Below, one piece after another: positions 1 to 6,620 of a DNA stretch of 10,034 nucleotides; position 1 is the first letter of the stretch, and each line of letters starts with the position of its first letter. The DNA is taken from assembly GCA_030596465.1 (NCBI GenBank), contig JAUVJW010000044.1:1-10034 (forward strand). The letters run 5' to 3'. This DNA is from Candidatus Fermentibacteraceae bacterium. Its GTDB lineage: Bacteria; Fermentibacterota; Fermentibacteria; Fermentibacterales; JCC-6. The notes beneath the pieces were generated by a model. The model was given only the letters and a program-made list of their open reading frames with translations, was not told the origin of the DNA and did not search any database. Made by a program: the position numbers and the translations under genes.

Positions 1-166
1 CCAAACCGCTTGTGGCTATTGCAGAAAGCCCTTCAATCTTTGTGGCAAGCATAGATCTGAAAAGAGCATCGTTATCTCTTCTTTCTTCTTTACCTTTGTA
101 CCCCTTGTATCCTGGAATTATCCGAATGGCCTTTTCCAGGAAATTAAGCTGTCTTCCTTCGCTCAT
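1..166 (-). CDS. Conserved uncharacterised protein, N-terminal part (cut by window edge)
   Basis: This is the first 55 codons of a gene that runs off the left edge; the ORF is open to the end of the window. The ATG at 166-164 is preceded by GGAGG at 176-172 with 5 nt spacing, an almost ideal Shine-Dalgarno, which fixes the start. The visible protein begins MSEGRQLNFLEKAIRIIPGY and continues with a charged GYKGKEERRDNDALFRSML stretch. The motif IPGY-x-GYK-x-KE-x-RR-x-x-D, followed by a probable amphipathic helix, resembles the start of a family of bacterial hypothetical proteins I have met before, but I cannot give it a function. There is no signal peptide or membrane segment in the visible part. 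An 88-nt gap separates it from mltG upstream. It may have its own promoter or be read through from the mltG operon. Confidence 0.75.
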   Translation of the reverse strand, partial: MSEGRQLNFLEKAIRIIPGYKGYKGKEERRDNDALFRSMLATKIEGLSAIATSGL

Positions 167-198
167 CCCATCCTCCAGACATGTTGTTACTACCCAAT

Positions 199-243
199 AT
201 ACTCTTGAGTATCATACCTATATACAACAGGCCTTGGCGTCAA
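199..243 (-). promoter_or_regulatory. Possible promoter with overlapping 14-bp palindrome
   Basis: The 88-nt gap between mltG and the partial gene contains, on the minus strand, TTGACG (243-238, five of six matches to a -35 box). TATA- and TATGAT-like hexamers follow near 228-211, but the spacings (about 15 or 21) are not ideal. A perfect inverted repeat, ATACTC-TT-GAGTAT, lies at 199-212 just past the candidate -10 region, where an operator could sit. No terminator-like GC hairpin with a T run was seen in this gap. The promoter call is tentative; the palindrome itself is plain in the sequence. Confidence 0.25.
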
Positions 244-254
244 TAAGTGTCATA

Positions 255-1253
255 TCAGCGAACAGACCTGATGTTCCGGGCATGACCGGCGGCCGTTATC
301 GCAAAAAGATGCTCTCCCGATCCATCTCCCCTGCTGACAAAAAACAAATATCCTTCTGTGGTATCAGGATTGGCAACAGCTTCAAGAGAAGCAACGCCAG
401 GAGAACAAATAGGAGCAGGAGGAAGACCGGAATTCCTGTAAGTGTTGTAAGGGCTTTCAATTTCCAGATCGCTGAAAAGAAGAACTTCACGAACCTCCCC
501 GAGAGCATACTGAACTGTTGCGCAACTCTCCAGCTTCATGCCGATCCGAAGTCTGTTGATAAACACTCCTGCGACAAGATCACGCTCAGCGTCAGACGCA
601 ACTTCCCTTTCAACTATAGAGGCAAGTATTACTGCGTCAAATGGAGAAAGACCCACTGTCTCACATTTTTCTTCCCATTCTATATCCATCACCTCAAACC
701 CGGTTCTGACCATTATGTCAATAACATTCCATGCTGGAATGGAATCAGCGAACTCATAGGTCTCTGGAAACAGATATCCCTCAAAGCATGGAATACCCAT
801 TGCCTCCAGATACTCAATCCCCCCGGACAAAGCCTCAAGTTCTTCAAGGGGAATCCCAAGTGACTGAGAAATAATCGGCAGACTTTGTTCCACTCTAAGC
901 CCCGGTGGAAGGGTAACCCAGCTCGTGGCCACGGGAATCACATCGCCGGATATAAACTTTGCAAGTATTGAGTCAACCTCCATTGTATCGCTGAGACTGT
1001 AGCTACCGGCTTGAAGCGAGGATCCGGAGAAATTGCGTCTGTAGTTAAGAAGCACCATCCACCTGCTCCTCACCAGTTCACTTTCCTCCAGTGCCCGGGC
1101 TACATTTCTCACACCCCAACCACGCTCCACAGTAAACTCCAGAGTAATGCCGTTCCCGGGTGGAGTTTCCAGTTTTCTGACATATATAAGACCAGCGAGT
1201 ACCAGTACCAGTATCAGAATCAGTCCTCTAACAAACACTCTTTTTTTTCTCAT
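255..1253 (-). CDS. mltG: Endolytic murein transglycosylase MltG (YceG-like)
   Basis: MltG is an inner-membrane lytic transglycosylase that cleaves nascent glycan strands and helps set their length. The 332-aa protein has the family architecture: a short basic N-terminus, one membrane anchor (about residues 9-25), a LysM-like segment (about 35-105), then the YceG catalytic domain. Hallmarks are EGYLFPETY (158-166), ASIVERE (211-217; E215 aligns with the catalytic Glu218 of E. coli MltG), VFINRL (230-235), ATVQYALG (245-252), SPYNTYRNSGLPPAPICSPG (267-286) and YLFFV (302-306). Length matches the family. The usual LQ(T/S)DPTV segment reads LESCATV here, which I take as a tolerated variant. The start overlaps the ruvX stop (ATGA, 1250-1253) and has only a weak, distant Shine-Dalgarno, so translation probably depends on coupling to ruvX. 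Codons 2-5 contain a run of eight A. Confidence 0.95.
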   Translation of the reverse strand: MRKKRVFVRGLILILVLVLAGLIYVRKLETPPGNGITLEFTVERGWGVRNVARALEESELVRSRWMVLLNYRRNFSGSSLQAGSYSLSDTMEVDSILAKFISGDVIPVATSWVTLPPGLRVEQSLPIISQSLGIPLEELEALSGGIEYLEAMGIPCFEGYLFPETYEFADSIPAWNVIDIMVRTGFEVMDIEWEEKCETVGLSPFDAVILASIVEREVASDAERDLVAGVFINRLRIGMKLESCATVQYALGEVREVLLFSDLEIESPYNTYRNSGLPPAPICSPGVASLEAVANPDTTEGYLFFVSRGDGSGEHLFAITAAGHARNIRSVR

Positions 1254-1630
1254 ATCAAGTTTAAATACCTTTTCAGAATTTCGCAGGCAGCCAGTGAATC
1301 TATATGGCCTTTCCTGTCTTTTTTACCCAGCACGCGCGCAGCAATCACCGAGGAACCAACTTCATTTACCAATTCAACATTGTAACCCGATTCTGTGAGC
1401 CATTCCGCAAACCGCTCGACTTCCCGACTGAGTTCCGTGGGCTTTCCCAGCGCTGAAAGCGGAAGTCCAAGCAAAACCTTGATATCATCATACCTGTCAA
1501 CCATTTCCTCAAGTTTCCCGCGAATCTTACTCCAGGATCCAAACACGGCATTCCCGGGAAGCACCACTCCTTCACGAAAAACTGCAAAACCCGTTTTCTT
1601 TCTTCCGTAATCCAATCCAACAAGCACCAT
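1250..1630 (-). CDS. ruvX: RuvX/YqgF-family nuclease, putative pre-16S rRNA 5'-end processing
   Basis: RuvX (YqgF) is an RNase H-fold nuclease linked to maturation of the 16S rRNA 5' end. The 126-aa protein has the family length and layout. It starts with VGLDYGRKKTGFAV (residues 4-17, D7 in the first acidic motif), followed by LLGLPL (53-58, the conserved G-LP motif) and a C-terminal HIDSLAACEIL segment (109-119, D111) that matches the usual IDSLAA-x-IL. The middle motif is unusual: most members have (D)ER followed by T-T/S, whereas here it reads NEVGSS (89-94). The acidic residue E90 is kept but the arginine is lost. A Shine-Dalgarno AAGGA lies 7 nt before the ATG. The start overlaps the upstream permease stop as TGATG, and the stop overlaps the mltG start. 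A ruvX-mltG neighbourhood also occurs in Bacillus (yrrK and yrrL). Function is assigned by family. Confidence 0.88.
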   Translation of the reverse strand: MVLVGLDYGRKKTGFAVFREGVVLPGNAVFGSWSKIRGKLEEMVDRYDDIKVLLGLPLSALGKPTELSREVERFAEWLTESGYNVELVNEVGSSVIAARVLGKKDRKGHIDSLAACEILKRYLNLI

Positions 1631-3282
1631 CAGAATATCCTTTTTCTGAGGTTATTCATCCCTGCGCTGTAGAAAAGAACAGAGGTAATAATACCGGCAG
1701 GAAGCATCATATACAGAATGGAATTCCGTACAGGTACCGCAAGCATCATTTCGGTAAAGTTATCTGTCATATATCGTCTTGTAACCCAGGATAGCACAGT
1801 AACCACAAACAGCACAAAAGCCACCGAAGCAAAAGCGGCGATAATGCCGCCCTGCCCGCTGGAAACACTTACTGCACTTCCGGAACCACGCTTAAGGAAA
1901 ATACACCCCAGGGAAATGTTCATGGTGGAAAGCACCACAGAAGTAATAAAAATACACGCTACAGATTCCATCTGAAGAAGAGGCCCGGCACCAATACTGC
2001 TGGTGGAAAACCAGGCAAGAATACTTGCGGGAATCGCAGATAAGAACAGAGTTTGTATCCACTTGGATTGGTAAAACAGCTCCCTGCCCCGGGGTAGTTG
2101 AATTAGTGAATGGAGACCTGGAGATTCCATACTGGGAGCCGGGAAAGCAAATCTGATCATCATTGTTGCCACCACGAAAGCACTGAATGATATGTTTATG
2201 AATATTCCAACAGCAAGCCAGTAGGGGCTTGTGAAATCAATTGGAAACCGGTTCAGATTTACAACATAGATTGAGAACATTCCCGCAAGGAGACCAAGCT
2301 GACTCCACTGTACCGGATCCCTGAGAAAAAGCAGCAGATCCTTCTGAAACACAGTTGAATTTCTTCCTCCGTCACGGAAAAAATGTGAAGACTGGTATCT
2401 GGAGGAAACAGCCCCACACTTATTCCAGGCTCTCAGATAACCCTTTGCGGCAAACCAGAGGGCTAAAGCTGACAATAGAAAAGCCTCTGCAACCAGCAGA
2501 ACAGCTGAGCCAACCTCACTCTCAGTCATTGCTCTAAGAAAGAGAGCATGTGGCCAGTAACCTGAGTTCTGGCCGGGAAGGTCTGAAACAAACGATTGAA
2601 GCCCTTCAAGCTTTATTCCCGGTGCTTCCTTAATTACAAGATCTGAACTGCTGCCGCTGGCAAAGAAGAAAAGTGCCCCGCTTCCTGCTATAAGCGCGAT
2701 GCCTCCGAAGAGCTTCCAACCATTCGTACCGCCGAACTTGCTCAGGAGTACTGTAACAACAGTTCCCATAGCCATCCAGGCCATAAGAAGAAATGGATAG
2801 AGTAAAAACCCCAAAACAAGATTGATTTCGACACATTCCAGTCCGTGGGCAAATGCCAGGAGCATTGGAATTCCCATGAGAAGCATGGTCCAACCGGCAA
2901 GTAACCAGCTTTCCAGAACAGCGGATACAACCATGGATACATGGTTTACCGCTGATGAAAGAAGCAGTGTAATCCGGGATGAGCGATATAGAGAAGAATT
3001 GCCGGTTATAAGGGAAGAGATTCCTACAAACACACCAAAAGCCAGAAGAGACATTCCGAACAGGCGGGACGCGAGAGCCGTACCGAACCCGAAAAGCTGG
3101 GCATCCAGTGAAGACAGATAACGGAACAACCATTTAAACATGTAATAGAAACCAAGAGCCATAACAGACAAAGTTGTTACACCTGAGATCAGCTTGAGAC
3201 GATTGGATTCCCATTCCCCGGCAACAGCTCCAAAAAAGGATCTGATCTGCATAGTGAAAAGAATAATTAGATGATTAACCAT
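1630..3282 (-). CDS. ABC-2-like multispanning permease, about 12 helices, no adjacent ATPase
   Basis: This is a 550-aa integral membrane protein with about 12 predicted hydrophobic helices spread along its length. The motif QKDLLLFLRDPVQWSQL (about residues 313-329) is the signature I associate with a family of putative ABC exporter permease subunits having an internal cytoplasmic loop of this form. The substrate is unknown. The ORF is open back to 3435, but that extension lies inside the flavin reductase gene and is not membrane-like. I chose the ATG at 3282, which gives MVNHLIILFTMQIRSFFGAV, typical of such permeases. AGGAG precedes it by only 1 nt, which is unusually close; the ATG at 3252 is the alternative but has no Shine-Dalgarno. 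The gene begins 23 nt after the flavin reductase and its TGA overlaps the ruvX ATG (TGATG). No ATP-binding partner lies next to it, so its ATPase must be encoded elsewhere or shared. Confidence 0.8.
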   Translation of the reverse strand: MVNHLIILFTMQIRSFFGAVAGEWESNRLKLISGVTTLSVMALGFYYMFKWLFRYLSSLDAQLFGFGTALASRLFGMSLLAFGVFVGISSLITGNSSLYRSSRITLLLSSAVNHVSMVVSAVLESWLLAGWTMLLMGIPMLLAFAHGLECVEINLVLGFLLYPFLLMAWMAMGTVVTVLLSKFGGTNGWKLFGGIALIAGSGALFFFASGSSSDLVIKEAPGIKLEGLQSFVSDLPGQNSGYWPHALFLRAMTESEVGSAVLLVAEAFLLSALALWFAAKGYLRAWNKCGAVSSRYQSSHFFRDGGRNSTVFQKDLLLFLRDPVQWSQLGLLAGMFSIYVVNLNRFPIDFTSPYWLAVGIFINISFSAFVVATMMIRFAFPAPSMESPGLHSLIQLPRGRELFYQSKWIQTLFLSAIPASILAWFSTSSIGAGPLLQMESVACIFITSVVLSTMNISLGCIFLKRGSGSAVSVSSGQGGIIAAFASVAFVLFVVTVLSWVTRRYMTDNFTEMMLAVPVRNSILYMMLPAGIITSVLFYSAGMNNLRKRIF

Positions 3283-3305
3283 GCTCCTAAGATAGTAAGA
3301 AAAAA

Positions 3306-3806
3306 CTACACACAGAAGGCTTTCACTATCTCTCCATAGTAGATCCTGTGATAGTCTTTCTCCGGGTACACCCTTGAACCTGTCTCTGTAATGAAACAGG
3401 CGGGATCCATATTCTGTGCGTACATCTTCCTGCACTCCAGGATCAGTGAGGCCTGGCTGTAACTGGGAGAAAGAACAGATGATGATTCCAAAAGGGTTAA
3501 TGCGGTTTCTGCCAGTTTATCACCATCTCTTCCGGAAACCGTTCCCAGATGCTGAAGATCCTTGTGGTATTCCTCCGGGAATGCGCAGAGAGTGAAGCAC
3601 TCTGATCTTTCAAGGTACTCCATGGTATACCTCTGGGGTCTTACTACTATCTGGGCGAATGGCCTGTTCCACATACAACCGATGCTTCCCCATGCAACAG
3701 TCATCATGTTGCAGTCTTCCATTGTTCCCGCAGTGAGAAGCAACCATTGATTCTTCCACAGATCAACCGCTTTAAGCGTCAATTCTTCAGCCTTGAACTC
3801 TCTCAT
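3306..3806 (-). CDS. Flavin reductase family protein (FMN-binding split-barrel)
   Basis: This 166-aa protein is a probable FMN-binding oxidoreductase of the flavin reductase-like family (COG1853 type), cytoplasmic with no signal peptide. The visible core is CNMMTVAWGSIGCMWNRPFA (residues 32-51), the segment where family members have a T-x-(S/A)-WG pattern. IVVRPQRYTMEYL (53-65), LGTVSGRDGDK (87-97) and a C-terminal DYHRIYYGEIV (151-161) follow. The natural electron donor and acceptor cannot be read from the sequence. The ATG at 3806 has GGAG about 6 nt upstream, and the gene starts only 10 nt after the secreted-protein gene, so the two are probably co-transcribed. A second, truncated copy of its first 30 codons lies at 5273-5362. 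Pairing a redox enzyme with a sorting-domain protein and a permease has no obvious pathway meaning and may be accidental. Confidence 0.88.
   Translation of the reverse strand: MREFKAEELTLKAVDLWKNQWLLLTAGTMEDCNMMTVAWGSIGCMWNRPFAQIVVRPQRYTMEYLERSECFTLCAFPEEYHKDLQHLGTVSGRDGDKLAETALTLLESSSVLSPSYSQASLILECRKMYAQNMDPACFITETGSRVYPEKDYHRIYYGEIVKAFCV
3717..3806 (-). repeat. 90-bp direct repeat, copy 1 (flavin reductase codons 1-30)
   Basis: The first 30 codons of the flavin reductase gene are repeated in the same orientation at 5273-5362. By hand alignment 76 of 90 bases match and 23 of 30 residues are identical, with most changes at third codon positions. That pattern indicates both copies were under protein-level selection before the second was broken. 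The two copies flank the secreted sorting-domain gene. Confidence 0.9.
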
Positions 3807-3816
3807 GTTCGCTCCG

Positions 3817-5085
3817 TTAAATTTTTACAAGTTTCAGGGATGAACTCTCTCCGTTCACGCCTTCAGCAACAAAGATATACACACCTTGCGGGAGTGATGA
3901 TCCATCCCATTCCCAATCACCTTCAGTATCACAACTACCCACAATCCGCCCTGTTGAATCGAACACACTGATCGTTCCAGGCTTTGACATGGTAAGTGCA
4001 ACAGTGGAAAAGAAGGGATTACAGGAAGCACTGAGTTCCAAACCGGACAATGGGGTATCTGCGGTTTCGACACCTGACATTTCGTACTGTGGATACCAGG
4101 GAGGACTCTGGTTGAAAAGCCTCTCATCGTACTCCCAGTATATAAGAAAGCCTGTACCACCTGTGCCTGTGTAGCCTTCCGCTTGTATCTGCATACCTCC
4201 GAACAGGGTAAAATTCACTTGTGGATACGGCTGGGAAATAATCTCAGCCTCAAACTGTCCTTCAAGAAGAAGAATTGACGAACTGTAGACGAAACTTTCT
4301 TCTGTTTCTATATGGAACGGCGGGTCCCAGTCAGAATCCGGTTTGTCTGCGATGATACCGTCCCCGAAAACAGAGACAAGCCCCAGCATTCCCGGTGAAT
4401 CCCAGTTGTACTCCAGCGGTCCTGCAAAGTAGATGCTCCCAGTGGAACCAATGGTCAGATCCTCTGAGAAACCCTGTGAATCCGGGTGGCCTTTAAGATA
4501 GAATATATCGCTAGCACTATTATCTATCCAGACAACCGGCTCGGCAAGATCGCTCAGGAGATAAACGACAGGGGTCGAGTACTCTTCCGTCTTCACGGAT
4601 ATCTGTCCGTCTTCCAGCAGTATCCTGGAGCCGTCGGGTACCTCTGCGCTTGTAAGATAAAGGCCGTAATTCGCTGCTGCAGCACGAACGATCTGCCACT
4701 CTACCTGATCAGCACCAAAGGGAAGCGGGTCTACTCCCAGGTTAAACCATGGTGGCCCCTGTTCCATGTTCTCGTAGGGCTCTATCCATAAATTCTCGTA
4801 ATGTGGAACTGTAATGTGAGGGCCAGATGAGGAGGGACCGTAAACATAGTAATCCGACGAAAGAGTAAAGCTGTAAAAAAAGATGTCATTGTCTCTGCCC
4901 GGTGAGCTGCTGTAAATAACAACAGGACCATTCGCCCGGTAAGGTCCTCCAAAGTAGTAACCATCACAGTAGCACCCATCCAGCGTGGGTTCATCAGTGA
5001 AATTTATGTAATAAGAGTAGCTGCCCTCCTGGGCCAGAAGAGAAAAAGCACAAAGCGCAGGAAGCACCGCAAATAGTTTTGTCAT
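3817..5085 (-). CDS. Secreted protein with C-terminal FlgD-like/type IX secretion sorting domain
   Basis: This 422-aa protein is predicted to be exported. It begins with a short signal peptide (MTKLFAVLPALCAFSLLA, likely cleaved near A18-Q19). The C-terminal region from about residue 347 has the layout of a type A sorting/FlgD Ig-like domain: SGLELSASCNPF (347-358), TISVFDSTGRIVG (371-383), LPQGVYIFVA (398-407) and a terminal SLKLVKI. Such domains direct passage through the outer membrane by the type IX (Por) system. The middle, about 160-335, is rich in short beta-strand and glycine/aromatic segments and ends YDERLFNQSPPWYP. This resembles the end of surface or pilus-associated beta-helix proteins (DUF4900-like), but I do not assign it firmly. 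Residues 25-115 are rich in Tyr, Pro and Ser. A Shine-Dalgarno (AAAGGA) lies 9 nt before the ATG. It is probably first in its operon. No catalytic motif was recognised. Confidence 0.78.
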   Translation of the reverse strand: MTKLFAVLPALCAFSLLAQEGSYSYYINFTDEPTLDGCYCDGYYFGGPYRANGPVVIYSSSPGRDNDIFFYSFTLSSDYYVYGPSSSGPHITVPHYENLWIEPYENMEQGPPWFNLGVDPLPFGADQVEWQIVRAAAANYGLYLTSAEVPDGSRILLEDGQISVKTEEYSTPVVYLLSDLAEPVVWIDNSASDIFYLKGHPDSQGFSEDLTIGSTGSIYFAGPLEYNWDSPGMLGLVSVFGDGIIADKPDSDWDPPFHIETEESFVYSSSILLLEGQFEAEIISQPYPQVNFTLFGGMQIQAEGYTGTGGTGFLIYWEYDERLFNQSPPWYPQYEMSGVETADTPLSGLELSASCNPFFSTVALTMSKPGTISVFDSTGRIVGSCDTEGDWEWDGSSLPQGVYIFVAEGVNGESSSLKLVKI

Positions 5086-5118
5086 GTAAACAAATCCTTT
5101 CTAAGTTGTATTGGTAGT

Positions 5119-5147
5119 ATTGTATGAAAGAAATTTTGCTGAAACAA
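5119..5147 (-). promoter_or_regulatory. Candidate sigma70-type promoter for the secreted-protein operon
   Basis: On the minus strand TTGTTT (5147-5142) and TACAAT (5124-5119) are separated by exactly 17 nt. The -10 matches the consensus in five of six positions, the -35 in three. Initiation near 5112 would give a leader of roughly 27 nt containing the AAAGGA Shine-Dalgarno before the ATG at 5085. The 175-nt space 5086-5260 holds this signal and no gene I could find. Organism-specific sigma preferences are unknown, so this is a candidate only. Confidence 0.4.
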
Positions 5148-5260
5148 GGGATGTAATTCAGATTGTCTCTGTTAAGCCACACAAAACTCGAGGATTAGTA
5201 GTGGAATAAATGTAAGTGTTCTCTCCCATGCCCTGCTACATAAAACTATTCAGTTAATTT

Positions 5261-5362
5261 TCACCTTGTTGCTTCAATTGTTCCTGCAGCAAGAAACAAC
5301 CATTGATCCTTCCACAGATCAACCGCTTTCAGCGTCGGCTCTTCTGCCTTGATTTCTTTCAT
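5261..5362 (-). pseudogene. Truncated flavin reductase copy (33 codons)
   Basis: The reading frame from ATG 5362 encodes MKEIKAEEPTLKAVDLWKDQ, then WLFLAAGTIE, and stops at TGA 5263-5261 after three unrelated residues. It matches the N-terminus of the intact flavin reductase at 3306-3806 in 23 of its first 30 residues. Past codon 30 a 4-nt deletion relative to the intact gene (GACT missing before GCAACA) explains the frameshift and early stop, after which similarity fades quickly. A good Shine-Dalgarno (GGAG, 5 nt from the ATG) remains, so a short peptide could still be translated. It lies 57 nt after the small membrane protein gene. I read it as a relic of a duplicated gene whose 3' part was lost. 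A functional leader peptide is a less likely alternative. Confidence 0.85.
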
Positions 5363-5419
5363 TTCTACTCCAGGCAAGTATTTATGAAGATCACTGCCTT
5401 CTCAGGAACTGCGGAGTCA

Positions 5420-5740
5420 TCAAGGCATTCCCCTTATCAACCAAACACTGTATTGAAGCAGAGTATTGCTTTTGTCAAGATAAATTAAAAAGACAATACC
5501 AACGCTACCGATCAGTATCGCATATACACTGCGGGTAGTAGAACCTCGGACCCTGAAGCGTGCAATCCCACACAGAACTCCGGCAATAAGTACTGGAATG
5601 AACACATACAGAGCAACATAAGGGTTTGCACCGGTATGGCCTGACTGGTTATCCATGGTATACATTCCAAGAATAACAAGTGCCATCAGTCCAACAACAA
5701 TTGCAAGTGCTGGAACAAAAGCCAGAATTTTCTCTTTCAT
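5420..5740 (-). CDS. Small membrane protein, three predicted helices
   Basis: This 106-aa hydrophobic protein has no family I recognise. Helix 1 is at about residues 5-27 (AFVPALAIVVGLMALVILGM). A short hydrophilic loop, DNQSGHTGANPY (30-41), follows. Helix 2 is at about 42-62, a basic loop RFRVRGSTTR (61-70) follows, and helix 3 is at about 72-88. The positive charge between helices 2 and 3 suggests that this loop is cytoplasmic. GGAAAGGAAGT precedes the ATG and supplies a Shine-Dalgarno at short spacing. The ORF is clean although it sits between two gene relics, and its hydrophobic pattern and start region support a real gene. It begins about 30 nt after the end of the decayed C25 propeptide gene and has no clear partner. 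Confidence 0.6.
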   Translation of the reverse strand: MKEKILAFVPALAIVVGLMALVILGMYTMDNQSGHTGANPYVALYVFIPVLIAGVLCGIARFRVRGSTTRSVYAILIGSVGIVFLIYLDKSNTLLQYSVWLIRGMP

Positions 5741-5770
5741 ACTTCCTTTCCAGGTGAATCAATCATCCGA

Positions 5771-6572
5771 TTACTTTAATGGATAGAATAATATGAACCG
5801 GTGGATTGCTGAAGCACAGATGATTACATAATCAGGCACTCGGGAAGGACCGTTCTCCGGGGTCAACCTGGCCGAAGTATGTTGGAGCGGATGCTATTGA
5901 CTGTGTAACCGGGTGATAATCAGCAATGGGTGAATCATCGATCAACCGCTGGAAAGCACCAAGCCCGGTACTGTTCCAGACTGCTTGTGCACTGTCAAAA
6001 TGAACAGAAACATTTATAGATGAGACTGTGGTAAGAGTACTGTCTGATGCCCTGTATCTTGCAGGAAACAGTTGAACCTTAAGCAGCCTCTGACCGCAGA
6101 TTCTTGTCTCTCCAATTATTCTTACAGGCTCGGATGGCCAGAAGTGTTCTGAAATGTAAGCTGTGGAATTTTGTACAAAAGAATCAACTACAGCAGGAGT
6201 GAACTCAGTTGATAGAATATGTGCCGGTGCCGGATACACCGGATCTGTTTGAATCCCACGCAGGCCTGCATAGGAAAACTCAAGTTCCGGTGTAACACTG
6301 CCAGGGATTGCCACAAGACAGGTTATCATGGGCAGCTCAGGATATCCAATGCTGTCTGTAACAGGAGAACCTGTGAATCTGATGAAATCAAGATTGTCAT
6401 ATTCTGCTGACTCCCACAAAAGTGGAGTTTGTGCGATGAGAACAACTCTGGAACTGTCAGATACAGTTGTTCGGATCAGTGGAGTATCGGCAATTACAGG
6501 GGCAGAAAGTAGGATAAGAGCAGAGATTAAAAGAGAATAACATGATTTCACAGTACCCATCCTTACCAGCAT
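5771..6572 (-). pseudogene. Frameshifted, truncated gingipain-like (C25) propeptide gene
   Basis: The intact frame (6572-5832, 246 aa) has a signal peptide (about residues 7-28, cleavage near VIA-DT). A region typical of the C25 peptidase propeptide follows: IGYPELPMITCLVAIPGS (75-92), FWPSEPVRIIGETRICGQRL (144-163) and a beta-rich SSINVSVHFD (184-193). The frame stops at TGA 5834-5832 right after GERSFPSA. Removing the single T at 5834 restores a reading of PSADYVIICASAIHRF; DYVII-type strands open the C25 catalytic domain. Even the corrected frame ends at TAA 5773-5771, so the catalytic His/Cys domain is absent. The gene therefore looks broken by a one-base insertion and by loss of its 3' part. 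The start at 6572 has no clear Shine-Dalgarno. A secreted propeptide-only product cannot be excluded. Confidence 0.75.
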
Positions 6573-6620
6573 GAGTATAACTTACCACTTAACAAAGAAT
6601 ATGGCAGGAGAGGGAGGGGA

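Noticed and set aside
240..258. ATCAG...CTGAT hairpin at the end of mltG
   Set aside because: The arms are short and AT-rich, the loop is large and no T tract follows, so it does not qualify as a terminator.
12..863. Long plus-strand open frame of 283 codons
   Set aside because: It runs antisense across mltG, whose conserved motifs are unmistakable. The plus-strand protein has no family features and no convincing start signal.
1241..1249. Run of eight A in codons 2-5 of mltG, as a possible phase-variation tract
   Set aside because: It is AGAAAAAAAAGAG encoding an ordinary basic N-terminus (RKKR). Such runs are common before membrane anchors and nothing else suggests switching.
3283..3435. 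Longer N-terminal extension of the ABC-2-like permease
   Set aside because: It lies inside the flavin reductase coding sequence, is hydrophilic and lacks a ribosome binding site. The protein resembles other permeases only from about 3282 onward.
4994..5182. 62-codon minus-strand ORF overlapping the start of the secreted-protein gene
   Set aside because: It is in another frame across the promoter and signal-peptide region, has low-complexity Cys/Leu content and no ribosome binding site.
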